Assembly: GCA_913060695.1 (NCBI GenBank)
Contig: CAJXUA010000027.1
Span: forward strand, 1 to 38,258
Direction: 5' to 3'
DNA from: an uncultured Gammaproteobacteria bacterium
GTDB lineage: Bacteria; Pseudomonadota; Gammaproteobacteria; Pseudomonadales; Pseudohongiellaceae
Length of the DNA stretch: 38,258 nt
The notes under the pieces are model-generated. The model was not told the DNA's origin. It saw only the letters and a program-made list of their open reading frames with translations, and did no database searches. A program made the position numbers and the translations under genes. Below, one piece after another: positions 24,702 to 31,539 of this stretch (position 1 is its first letter; every line of letters starts with the position of its first letter).

Positions 24702-25370
24702 TTATTGATGATAGTTTTCGTAAAACGTTCTGATTACTGCATGTTGTATTGCCAGAAACTGAAGATCCTGCGCGGAACTACCTGCGGTGTTGTATTGGAC
24801 CTGCTTAATCACTATGTCGTTCCCGTTACTGGCAATTAGGAAAAGCCCTCCGTTCTTCAAATCGAATTCAAATTCATTGATGTGCCCGATTCCTTCATCG
24901 TTGCCAAATACTTCAAATTTATAAGCAATTTTAGCAGTTGCTTCTAGCCTTCCAGTAATAACACGGTTACTTCCATCCACTCCCTGAAAACTGTCGCCAT
25001 CAACTATCATCCTTCCATTCGACTTTGCCCGTTCTGTACCACCAAAAAAGCTACTCTCGAAATCCGTCCAAATCGTGATCTCAACACCATCTCTACAATA
25101 CGTTTTTAGGCTAGCCCAATAAATCCCAGGCACTTCTTGGAAGTCATTTTCGCTCCAAGACATCGATCCAGCTCCACATCCTCTTTGCTCTGGCAATCTG
25201 CCTCGTGCTGTTTGTAAATTGTCCTCCTCGCGAGGATCTATTACGAAAAAAGGTTGATACAAAGGATCTGCACTCGGCGTGGTTCCTGATATTTGTGCTT
25301 CAGCATAGCCTCCGAAAGTATTCAGGAAAAATGATATAGCTAAAACTGCCAATTGGTTTTTAACGCCCAT
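24702..25370 (-). CDS. Secreted protein of unknown function (cassette gene)
   Basis: 222 aa from ATG 25370, with GGAG about five bases upstream. A clear signal peptide (MGVKNQLAVLAISFFLNTFG, cleaved near YAEAQ) suggests periplasmic or outer location. The mature part has two cysteines (REQRGC-type GCGAG and TYCRDG) and many beta-prone segments. No family recognised. It ends just before attC I and begins after attC H, the canonical cassette orientation. Confidence 0.7.
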   Translation of the reverse strand: MGVKNQLAVLAISFFLNTFGGYAEAQISGTTPSADPLYQPFFVIDPREEDNLQTARGRLPEQRGCGAGSMSWSENDFQEVPGIYWASLKTYCRDGVEITIWTDFESSFFGGTERAKSNGRMIVDGDSFQGVDGSNRVITGRLEATAKIAYKFEVFGNDEGIGHINEFEFDLKNGGLFLIASNGNDIVIKQVQYNTAGSSAQDLQFLAIQHAVIRTFYENYHQ

Positions 25371-25418
25371 TCGTAGCTCCATTGTCAATTTGCCTTAAAC
25401 TGTGGCACGTATCAAAGC

Positions 25419-25511
25419 ACATAACCCTGTGGTAAGGGGCAAATTGAGCGAAGCCTAATTTGTCCCGCGCTGGCCTGTAGGGCCGGAGTGAACTTGACCA
25501 TTTTGTTATAT
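25419..25511 (-). other. attC site H
   Basis: 93 bases. Minus strand ATATAACAAAATGGTCAAG ... CCTTACCACAGGGTTATGT. Core ATATAAC and GTTATGT; a central GGCCCTACAGGCC hairpin is visible. It separates the 95-aa gene and the secreted-protein gene. Confidence 0.85.
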
Positions 25512-25514
25512 GTT

Positions 25515-25802
25515 TTATTGCTGTACACCAATTGCATTTGTAAATGCCACCCACTTTAAAGCTGTTTTTTCTCCGGCCTTGCCCGATATAAAAGACCAGC
25601 CATGTGCACGAACCTCCGACTTTACGAGCTCTCGCACAGACTCCAAACTACCTGCGTCATGAAGTAAAGCAAACATTTCAGCAGCGGCTGCTAAGCGGCC
25701 TGTGATTAATGGCCGCTCATTAGCTTGAGTTGTAGTATCAAGGCCTGCTTTCAATGCCAGTGTGTATTCAGTTAATTTATCTAATATTTCTTCCATGTTC
25801 AT
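25515..25802 (-). CDS. Unknown small protein (cassette gene)
   Basis: 95 aa, ATG within 6 bases of the attC G core, stop within 4 bases of the attC H core: a minimal cassette. The sequence is mostly helical (MEEILDKLTEYTLALKAGLD, ITGRLAAAAEMFALLHDAG, LESVRELVKSEVRAHGWSF), without membrane segments or recognised motifs. The acidic amphipathic make-up would suit a cytoplasmic binding protein, but no function is inferred. Confidence 0.75.
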   Translation of the reverse strand: MNMEEILDKLTEYTLALKAGLDTTTQANERPLITGRLAAAAEMFALLHDAGSLESVRELVKSEVRAHGWSFISGKAGEKTALKWVAFTNAIGVQQ

Positions 25803-25806
25803 TTAC

Positions 25807-25885
25807 ACATAACGCCTTTAATAACCGGCGCGGCCAGAGGCCGTGTCTGGCGCCTTTAGGCGCGAAGTTGATCTAATGGTTATGA
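25807..25885 (-). other. attC site G
   Basis: 79 bases. Minus strand TCATAACCATTAGATCAAC ... GGTTATTAAAGGCGTTATGT. GGCCTCTGGCC and GCGCCTAAAGGCGC form internal hairpins. It lies between the inverted ParDE cassette and the 95-aa gene. Confidence 0.9.
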
Positions 25886-25900
25886 GGCAGTAATATCTGA

Positions 25901-25915
25901 TACCAATATTTGGTA
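25901..25915. promoter_or_regulatory. Candidate operator of parDE
   Basis: TACCAAATATTGGTA-type inverted repeat (sequence TACCAATATTTGGTA) lies 14 bases before the parD start, where RHH antitoxins usually bind to repress their own operon. Confidence 0.55.
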
Positions 25916-25928
25916 TACGGAGGCTGCC

Positions 25929-26168
25929 ATGGCCAAGAACACCAGCATGTCCCTCGGCGCTCATTTTGACGAGTTCATTGCACAACAGCTCCAGAGCGGT
26001 CGATACGGCTCTGCCACCGAGGTTGTGCGCACTGGCCTCAGAATGCTGGAGGAAGCCGAAACCCGTCGTCAAAACCTGCGGCAGTTGCTTGTCGAAGGTG
26101 AACGAAGCGGTTTTGTTGACTACGACTATAATGCCCTTATGGAAGAGCTGGATAAAGAATCGCCTTGA
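25929..26168 (+). CDS. parD: Antitoxin ParD
   Basis: 79 aa. MAKNTSMSLGAHFDEFIAQQ then SGRYGSATEVVRTGLRMLEE is the typical ParD ribbon-helix-helix, followed by a toxin-binding tail (VDYDYNALMEELDKES). The upstream TGATACCAATATTTGGTATA (25899-25918) contains the inverted repeat TACCAATATTTGGTA, a probable autoregulatory operator. Overlaps parE by TGATG. Confidence 0.93.
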   Translation: MAKNTSMSLGAHFDEFIAQQLQSGRYGSATEVVRTGLRMLEEAETRRQNLRQLLVEGERSGFVDYDYNALMEELDKESP

Positions 26169-26461
26169 TGCCCCCATTTAAGCTAAGCAAGAAGGCCAAG
26201 GACGACCTGGTTGGAATTGCCCGTTATACCGAGAAAACCTGGGGGCGTGAACAACGGCGGCTTTACCTCAAAAAACTTGATTCGATGTTCTACACTCTGG
26301 CCGATAACCATGAACTCGGCAGCCCATGCGACGATGTCAGAGCCGGCTACATAAAAAAGCAAGTAGGAAGCCATCTGATCTTTTATCGTTTCGGTACATC
26401 TTCAAAAATCGAAATTATTCGAGTGCTCCACAAGCGTATGGATGTGGCACTTCACTTGTGA
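26168..26461 (+). CDS. parE: Toxin ParE/RelE-superfamily
   Basis: 97 aa. KLSKKAKDDLVGIARYTEKT, YTLADNHELGSPCDDVRAGY and IFYRFGTSSKIEIIRVLHKR are the landmark segments of ParE; relatives inhibit DNA gyrase. I start at ATG 26168 rather than the upstream in-frame TTG. It is cotranscribed with parD. Plus strand, opposite to the array. Confidence 0.94.
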   Translation: MPPFKLSKKAKDDLVGIARYTEKTWGREQRRLYLKKLDSMFYTLADNHELGSPCDDVRAGYIKKQVGSHLIFYRFGTSSKIEIIRVLHKRMDVALHL

Positions 26462-26465
26462 TGCC

Positions 26466-26530
26466 TTAAAACGCCCGTAATAATAGGTAAACCGCGCAGC
26501 GGTTTATCCTCGTTGATTTGATTGTTATGA
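26466..26530 (-). other. attC site F
   Basis: 65 bases. Minus strand TCATAACAATCAAATCAACG ... TTACGGGCGTTTTAAG. The right core is degenerate (GTTTTAA). The central AAACCGCTGCGCGGTTT hairpin is perfect. The stop codon of the coiled-coil gene is inside the left core. Confidence 0.85.
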
Positions 26531-26929
26531 ATCCTTCTTTCTAAACAAGCTCGTAAGCCCCGCGCCAGCACCGATTGCTAAACTTGAATTCAAGATAATT
26601 GCCACTAGCTCGTCTCTGTTTGTAAGCATCGCCGCAAGCAATAGGCCAACAATTGAAGCTAGGACAATGACTAGTACAATTGCCATTCGTTTATGTGCTT
26701 TGTCCTGGAGCTCTAGTTCTTTCTCATGTTGGTGTAGTTTTAGGTTCAGCTCTTTCTCTTTGTTCTTTGTTTTAGATTCCATGTACTTAGTGAACGCTTC
26801 TACTCCGGACTCAGCTAGAGATTCAATTGTGCTGGCAATCCTCTCAATGCTTTGAACCTTTTCGCTCAAAACTTCAATCTCATGATTTACATCCACAAGA
26901 TTTTTTTCGATTTCTTTATCGTCGGTCAT
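26525..26929 (-). CDS. Coiled-coil membrane protein (cassette gene)
   Basis: 134 aa. A long heptad-rich region (about 10-85: EIEVLSEKVQSIERIASTIE, then KNKEKELNLKLHQHEKELEL) precedes two hydrophobic helices (AIVLVIVLASIVGLLLAAML and LNSSLAIGAGAGLTSLF) and a basic tail. It should be an inner-membrane protein with a cytoplasmic coiled coil. Such small proteins are common integron cargo. No known family recognised. Flanked by attC E and attC F. Confidence 0.7.
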   Translation of the reverse strand: MTDDKEIEKNLVDVNHEIEVLSEKVQSIERIASTIESLAESGVEAFTKYMESKTKNKEKELNLKLHQHEKELELQDKAHKRMAIVLVIVLASIVGLLLAAMLTNRDELVAIILNSSLAIGAGAGLTSLFRKKDS

Positions 26930-26953
26930 TCTCGATCTTCCCGGGTGGTGGAT

Positions 26954-27058
26954 TCATAACGCCCATGTTCTGGCGCCAAAGTATGTTGGCGTGGCTTTTG
27001 CGCCTTTTGCAAAAGGCATGACGACATATTTTGGTCGCTCAGGAACTGTTTGTTAGCT
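26954..27058 (-). other. attC site E
   Basis: 105 bases. Minus strand AGCTAACAAACAGTTCC ... AGAACATGGGCGTTATGA. Long stem CCAAAATATG/CATACTTTGG with a CCTTTTGCAAAAGG inner hairpin. Textbook site. Confidence 0.93.
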
Positions 27059-27059
27059 G

Positions 27060-27830
27060 CTACTTCCCACCATTTATCAACACGGTCCACATGCTCGCTC
27101 CTCTCTTTTTATGCACCTCGGCGAAACTGCCGACCACATGAGTTGTACCCGTAATGAGCCTGACTAAGTTCACGCAGCATTTTATGCATTCATCCATGAA
27201 TGCAAATACATCGTTAAATTTGAGACCAAGATTCTCCACATTGTAAGGAGCAGGCTCTTGGTTTAGTGGCTGCATCTCTAGGTGAGCAAAGTACTTATCT
27301 CTAAATGTTTTGATTTTCAAAGCTGTTTCGTTTTTCTCTAGCCCACTTACAAACGCTGAAAGATCAGCCCACGCCGACTTAAAGTCCTCTTCATATCTAT
27401 TTTTTTGATCTTCTCTCATGTTGGCGAAATACTTCTTTTGATCATCCTCAGTTAGTTTCAGGTCATAAATTCGTACCTCACTAAACTGATCCGGAATATT
27501 TCGAAATTTGCTCCGCAACACATCTAAGACATCATTGCTGGCTGCCTTTCTATGCAGATTACACAAACTGCATGCCTTGTCGCCGGCATCCAAGAATATA
27601 CGAGAGCAATCTCTAATAAGGTCATGCGCAAGTATTGGAACCAAGTGATTGTAAGCGTAGGCACCGTGAGTATTTTTGAGTCTGACAGCAAGAGTATCCT
27701 TTAGTGCCTCATCCTCCAGTAAGGGCAAGAGAATGTATCTGCCTTGGTCCATAACACGAATCGCAGCAATCAGCGCAGTACTATATCCGCCCAATTGTTC
27801 AATTCGCTTTTCTATCTCGTTCCCATTCAT
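27060..27830 (-). CDS. HEPN/AbiU2-like protein (cassette gene)
   Basis: 256 aa, helical throughout. It contains R177-DKYFA-H183, an R-x5-H motif at the start of a helix (KTFRDKYFAHLEMQP), the hallmark of HEPN ribonucleases, and the surrounding sequence resembles the HEPN_AbiU2-type proteins. HEPN RNases are usually toxins or phage-defence effectors. A CSLCNLH pair of cysteines near residue 87 may bind metal or be incidental. No separate antitoxin gene is in this cassette. Family call moderate, function inferred. Confidence 0.6.
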   Translation of the reverse strand: MNGNEIEKRIEQLGGYSTALIAAIRVMDQGRYILLPLLEDEALKDTLAVRLKNTHGAYAYNHLVPILAHDLIRDCSRIFLDAGDKACSLCNLHRKAASNDVLDVLRSKFRNIPDQFSEVRIYDLKLTEDDQKKYFANMREDQKNRYEEDFKSAWADLSAFVSGLEKNETALKIKTFRDKYFAHLEMQPLNQEPAPYNVENLGLKFNDVFAFMDECIKCCVNLVRLITGTTHVVGSFAEVHKKRGASMWTVLINGGK

Positions 27831-27846
27831 GCCTGATCCTCGGGGC

Positions 27847-27930
27847 AGCTAGCGCCCGTGTTCAGGCGCGCGGCGTCGCCGCGTCGAGTGTAGGCCGCAG
27901 GCCGGAACGACCTGCAACCGTTGGTTAGTT
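27847..27930 (-). other. attC site D
   Basis: 84 bases. Minus strand AACTAACCAACGGTTGCAGG ... AACACGGGCGCTAGCT. The right core GCTAGCT departs from GTTRRRY by one base. Large GC-rich central arm (GGCCTGCGGCC, GCGGCGACGCCGC). The stop codon of the kinase gene overlaps the left core. Confidence 0.82.
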
Positions 27931-28473
27931 GGCATACGCACTCAGAATCTTCTCTCTAGCTGCTGTGTACATGTGGGAACCAAAGTCTGTAGTGTGCACG
28001 TCAATCCTTATGGCGCCAGGAATTACTATGTCAAAAGTGCCGCCTTTAAGCATGCTGGATAGCTCCAACACATTTCCTGAATCCAAGTGACCAGTGTGGC
28101 GCTCGCCACTCAATGCACGTTGCTCGAATCTTTCGATAATTTCCGCCTCCGGTGCCATGCAACATACATGGATGAGGTTCAAACCTTGAAACGCAGCGGA
28201 AAGCATTAGTCCGTCACTGCTTCTAAACGCACTTTCCACGATGAAGTTTCTACGAGCGAGAGCAAGATGTCGGCACCTATCCAAGAGCATTTCAAAACTC
28301 GCCTTACCCAGGACTTTCGATTCTTCTCTTGTGTCACAACCAAACTCATCAAATAGTGCTTCTTTGATGAAGTCCTTGGACAATAGCTGAAGTCCAGTTT
28401 CTTTTGCGAGCCAACCTGACAGAACTGATTTTCCCGACGCTGGGGCTCCTGAAACAATTATCGCGGTCGTCAA
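27925..28473 (-). CDS. P-loop kinase / AAA_33-like protein (cassette gene)
   Basis: 182 aa. Walker A GAPASGKS (about 9-16) in an N-terminal strand-loop, then LLSKDFIKEALFDEFG and a NFIVESAFRSSDG acidic segment, and RFEQRALSGERHTGH with the lid-type Arg cluster. This is the shape of AAA_33/zeta-toxin/chloramphenicol-phosphotransferase-like small-molecule kinases; the substrate is unknown. The start is a TTG close to the attC C core. Could be an antibiotic-modifying or nucleotide kinase, but this is not shown. Confidence 0.75.
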   Translation of the reverse strand: MTTAIIVSGAPASGKSVLSGWLAKETGLQLLSKDFIKEALFDEFGCDTREESKVLGKASFEMLLDRCRHLALARRNFIVESAFRSSDGLMLSAAFQGLNLIHVCCMAPEAEIIERFEQRALSGERHTGHLDSGNVLELSSMLKGGTFDIVIPGAIRIDVHTTDFGSHMYTAAREKILSAYAN

Positions 28474-28494
28474 AGTGATCTCTTTCTCGTTGCC

Positions 28495-28596
28495 AACTAA
28501 CGCCTTCCTTCAGCGGCCAAAGCCTGTTGGCGCGACTGTTGCGCAAGCAACAAGCGTGACGACAGGCTTTGGTCCGACTGAAAGACTTTGTTAGTG
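28495..28596 (-). other. attC site C
   Basis: 102 bases. Minus strand CACTAACAAAGTCTTTCAG ... TGAAGGAAGGCGTTAGTT. Perfect CCAAAGCCTGT/ACAGGCTTTGG arm with a TTGCTTGCGCAA apex. Textbook site. Confidence 0.94.
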
Positions 28597-29301
28597 GTGG
28601 GAACGATTAAGAGCATTCTTAGCCTCCTGCATTACACCTATTTCGCTCCATGGTATGGAAATAAAAGTAATCGCGCCAGACTCTCGCAATCCTGCTTCCT
28701 GGAAGAACCTATTGGTATGAGATGATACAGAGATCCACCACATTACCCCGCAGAATACTTGAGCATAAACTGTGTGGCCGTCTACCTTCGTTGCCAGCGG
28801 CATTGTTATCAAGCGCTTTTCAACTTCCTTAATGTTATTCAACACAGCAAATGCCACTATGGGATATTGATCCAGCTTCCCAGGATCCCTTGATAAGAGT
28901 AGCTGCCGAATTATTTCCTGATGCTTTCCGAGGGAAACTTGCCTAAATGTAGGCAAGGTTGAAACCGACGCTCGAAAAAGAACACTTAAATGGAATAGCT
29001 TCAGTACTGCGTAGTCATATTTTGCAAAATAAGACTCACTAACTTTATCCGGAAATGTTTGTTTATTGAGCCATTCATTTTGAAAAGGTATCTCATACTT
29101 TTCGTTAATAAATTGCTCACAATTTTGGCATAGCAACTTCTCTCTGATGCCTTTTTGCAAGTACTTCCAGCCTTTATTGCCAGTCCCAGTTACCCCCATA
29201 AACCTATGGTTTTCGTCGTACAAACCCTTGAAGACGAATTCGGGCACTATATGCGAATCGCATAAATTCGAGTCAATTTTACAAAGTGCACACTGGGACA
29301 T
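28591..29301 (-). CDS. Zinc-ribbon/HNH-like protein (cassette gene)
   Basis: 236 aa from ATG 29301 (a GTG three codons upstream is also possible). The N-terminal CALCKIDSNLCDSHIVPEF, followed by LLCQNCEQFINEKYE, makes a C-x2-C...C-x-SH...C-x2-C treble-clef pattern like HNH-type zinc fingers. The rest is a helical/beta mix with no familiar motif. A nuclease or nucleic-acid-binding role is possible; the catalytic HNH signature is incomplete, so I do not claim nuclease activity. Stop overlaps attC C. Confidence 0.65.
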   Translation of the reverse strand: MSQCALCKIDSNLCDSHIVPEFVFKGLYDENHRFMGVTGTGNKGWKYLQKGIREKLLCQNCEQFINEKYEIPFQNEWLNKQTFPDKVSESYFAKYDYAVLKLFHLSVLFRASVSTLPTFRQVSLGKHQEIIRQLLLSRDPGKLDQYPIVAFAVLNNIKEVEKRLITMPLATKVDGHTVYAQVFCGVMWWISVSSHTNRFFQEAGLRESGAITFISIPWSEIGVMQEAKNALNRSHH

Positions 29302-29307
29302 ATCGAC

Positions 29308-29385
29308 CACTAACGCCTTTTCATAAGCGGCGTGGCGTAGCCGCGTCCGGCGCCGAGAGGCGTGTACTTGATGTAATTGTTAGTG
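29308..29385 (-). other. attC site B
   Basis: 78 bases. Minus strand CACTAACAATTACATCAAG ... TATGAAAAGGCGTTAGTG. GGCGCCGGACGCGGCTACGC forms the central arm. The next gene begins 7-10 bases after the core. Confidence 0.92.
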
Positions 29386-29388
29386 CGG

Positions 29389-29748
29389 TTATCCCAACAT
29401 ACCTTTCAATACAGTCGAGGCTGCGTACTTTATGGCATCGAAAGACAAATCTATGCCCTTGCTCTGAATGAGGTCCTTGGTCTTGTTCCAAACAGTTTCA
29501 GTACGGATCTTATCAAGAAACTCATGTCCCTCCCACGTTAAACTGAATGCGAAGCATTGCATTGGTCCGCTAAGTGGTTTCGCGCAATTAGCCTCAATCA
29601 GACCCGCCTCGTCTAAAAGATTCATATGGTACGAGACGAATTCTGGTGAGTAATCCTCGACATCGTTGGCATCCAACGAACCATTGGTCGTGTCCATATC
29701 CTCTAACCGGCATAGTATGACGCGAACGAGTTCCCAATCCCTTTTCAA
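29389..29748 (-). CDS. DUF2513 family protein (first cassette gene)
   Basis: 119 aa, starting at TTG 29748 with AGGAGG five bases upstream; the start MKRDWELVRVILCRLEDMD is the family's usual N-terminus. YHMNLLDEAGLIEANC and LTWEGHEFLDKIRTETVWNK are the family's conserved core. DUF2513 proteins often sit in mobile DNA and have a winged-helix look; the role is unknown. It is the gene nearest the proximal edge of the array, and 29778-29791 (GTGTGCACGCACAC) is an inverted repeat between the attC half and the gene. Confidence 0.85.
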   Translation of the reverse strand: MKRDWELVRVILCRLEDMDTTNGSLDANDVEDYSPEFVSYHMNLLDEAGLIEANCAKPLSGPMQCFAFSLTWEGHEFLDKIRTETVWNKTKDLIQSKGIDLSFDAIKYAASTVLKGMLG

Positions 29749-29777
29749 GACCACCTCCTAGCACTAACATTTATATA

Positions 29778-29860
29778 GTGTGCACGCACACATAACGCTG
29801 GTAATTGACGGGAGTCTAAGCCGGTTCCTCCCGAAAATACAGTGCCTTAAGGTCCTACCC
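29778..29860 (-). other. Half attC site A at the proximal edge of the array
   Basis: The minus strand carries TCAATTACCAGCGTTATGTG, a good right half with core GTTATGT at 29790-29796. No matching TAAC-type left half is found in the 100 bases beyond; instead CGGGAG (29830-29835) and CTCCCG (29809-29814) form a small hairpin. It may be a truncated attC or the remains of an attachment site. The 376 bases 29755-30131 contain no other feature that I can support. Confidence 0.5.
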
Positions 29861-30131
29861 TCGCAACAACAATCTCGGCAAACCGCGCACGCACGCATTG
29901 TCGAGATACCGCGTTTCTCACTATCTCCAGTACCCCACGCATAAACATCTGAAATTTAGAAGCTTTGCCTCTTCCCTATGTCGTTTTCGTGCCGCACTAG
30001 TATGTTATACCGTGCATCCAAACCTCCCTCCGCACAAAACCACCCCAAGCATTCGCCACCACACTAAATCTCGCCTAATATTAGCCCAACGCCTTTCTCT
30101 AGTTTCCTGCAGCAAACCACAAGGAGTCTCC

Positions 30132-31097
30132 ATGCACGTCCTCTATCCCGAGATTAAACCCTATGCCACGCATCGCCTGCGCGTAAGCGATATACACGAC
30201 CTGTACGTTGAGGAGTCTGGCAACCCCGACGGGATACCGGTGGTATTCGTGCACGGAGGGCCCGGGGGCGGCACTAGCGGGCAGAGCCGACGCTTCTTTG
30301 ACCCGGAACGTTATCGCATCATCGTGTTCGATCAGCGCGGGGCGGGGCAGAGCACGCCACACGCGGAGCTAGAGGACAACCATACCGGGGCGCTGGTGGA
30401 GGATATGGAGAAGATCCGAGAGTTCCTGAAGCTGGAGCGCTGGGTGTTGTTCGGCGGGTCATGGGGCTCTACGCTCAGTCTGGTGTATGCGCAAACCCAT
30501 CCGCAGCGGGTTATGGGCTTGGTGCTGCGGGGCATCTTCCTGTGTCGACCGCAGGACTTGCAGTGGTTCTATCAGGAGGGGGCGGGGCGCATATTCCCGG
30601 ATTACTGGAAGACCTATCTGGAGCATATTCCGGAGCCGGAGCGCAAGAATATGATCGCGGCCTACTATCAGCGGTTGGTCGGGAATGACGAGATTGCGCG
30701 CATGTCGGCGGCAAAGGCGTGGTCGGTTTGGGAGGGGTTGTGTTCTACGCTGCGTCCCAATCAGGCGCTGGCGGAGCATTTCGAGGATCCGCATGTGGCC
30801 TTGGCGATGGCGCGCATCGAGGCGCATTATTTTATGAACGATGCGTTCTTGCAGGAGAATCAAATACTGAACGATGCGGACCGCTTGAAGGGCATTCCTG
30901 GCTTCATCGTGCATGGTCGTTACGACATCGTATGCCCACTAGACAATGCCACGGCGCTGCACGAGCGGTGGCCGGAGTCGGAGCTTTATATCATCCGCGA
31001 GGCGGGGCATTCGGCCTTCGAGCCGGGCAATACCGATGCCTTGATTCTGGCGACGATTGCGATGGCGAAATTAATCGAGAGCGAGAAGTCGCAATGA
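30132..31097 (+). CDS. pip: Proline iminopeptidase
   Basis: 321 aa from ATG 30132, with AAGGAG directly upstream; the open frame continues further back but lacks conserved residues. Alpha/beta-hydrolase that removes N-terminal proline. The oxyanion region HGGPGGGTS, DQRGAGQSTPHA, nucleophile GGSWGSTLSL, acid in HGRYDIVCP and His in EAGHSAFEPG are all visible and in family order. Cytoplasmic. The stop overlaps dtd (ATGA), forming an operon. It is the first chromosomal gene after the cassette array. Confidence 0.96.
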   Translation: MHVLYPEIKPYATHRLRVSDIHDLYVEESGNPDGIPVVFVHGGPGGGTSGQSRRFFDPERYRIIVFDQRGAGQSTPHAELEDNHTGALVEDMEKIREFLKLERWVLFGGSWGSTLSLVYAQTHPQRVMGLVLRGIFLCRPQDLQWFYQEGAGRIFPDYWKTYLEHIPEPERKNMIAAYYQRLVGNDEIARMSAAKAWSVWEGLCSTLRPNQALAEHFEDPHVALAMARIEAHYFMNDAFLQENQILNDADRLKGIPGFIVHGRYDIVCPLDNATALHERWPESELYIIREAGHSAFEPGNTDALILATIAMAKLIESEKSQ

Positions 31098-31531
31098 TCG
31101 CACTGCTACAACGGGTGAACTGGGCGCGGGTCAGCATAGAGGGCGAGACCCGCGCGCAGATCGACAAGGGGCTGCTGGTGCTACTGGGCCTAGAGAAGGA
31201 AGACGATGAGGGCAAGGCGGATAAGCTGCTGCACAAGCTGCTCAATTATCGAGTATTCGCCGATGCGGATGGCAAGATGAATCTGTCGCTGTTAGATATT
31301 GAAGGGGGCTTGCTCTTGGTGTCGCAGTTCACGCTGGCGGCGACAACGGATAAGGGGCTGCGGCCGGGCTTCTCCAGCGCGATGCCCCCTGGGCTTGCGC
31401 AGCCACTCTACGATTATATGGTCACGCAGGCGGGGAAGAGCGTGGCTAAGCTAGGCACTGGGGAATTCGGGGCGGACATGAAGGTGGCGCTAGAGAACGA
31501 TGGGCCGGTCACGTTCTCTCTGCAAGTGTAA
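31094..31531 (+). CDS. dtd: D-aminoacyl-tRNA deacylase
   Basis: 145 aa. Removes D-amino acids from mischarged tRNA. Conserved SQFTLAATTDKGLRPGFSSA and NDGPVTFSLQV are present, along with the Gly-cisPro region. Translationally coupled to pip by the ATGA overlap. Converges with tatC, eight bases apart, with no terminator visible between them. Confidence 0.97.
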   Translation: MIALLQRVNWARVSIEGETRAQIDKGLLVLLGLEKEDDEGKADKLLHKLLNYRVFADADGKMNLSLLDIEGGLLLVSQFTLAATTDKGLRPGFSSAMPPGLAQPLYDYMVTQAGKSVAKLGTGEFGADMKVALENDGPVTFSLQV

Positions 31532-31539
31532 GACCAAGA

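Larger units (their letters stand above)
21823..29798 (-). mobile_element. Integron cassette array without integrase (CALIN)
   Basis: Short gene units are separated by 54-105-base imperfect palindromes ending in TAAC-A and GGCGTTA-type core sites, all oriented on the minus strand. Nine sites are well formed (21823, 24627, 25419, 25807, 26466, 26954, 27847, 28495, 29308). One carries a palindrome insertion (23840), two are degenerate or half sites (23181, 22720) and one is a half site at the proximal edge (29778). Minus-strand genes end in or next to their attC, and the next gene begins just after the core site, which is canonical cassette layout. No tyrosine recombinase of the IntI type is present in the window. 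Confidence 0.9.

Noticed and set aside
14267-29800. CRISPR array from the repeated hairpins
   Set aside because: Repeats are irregularly spaced, differ in length, and lie between genes; no cas gene and no uniform spacers.
30459-30914. Long antisense frames within pip and glnA
   Set aside because: High-GC third-position shadows of conserved genes; no independent signals.
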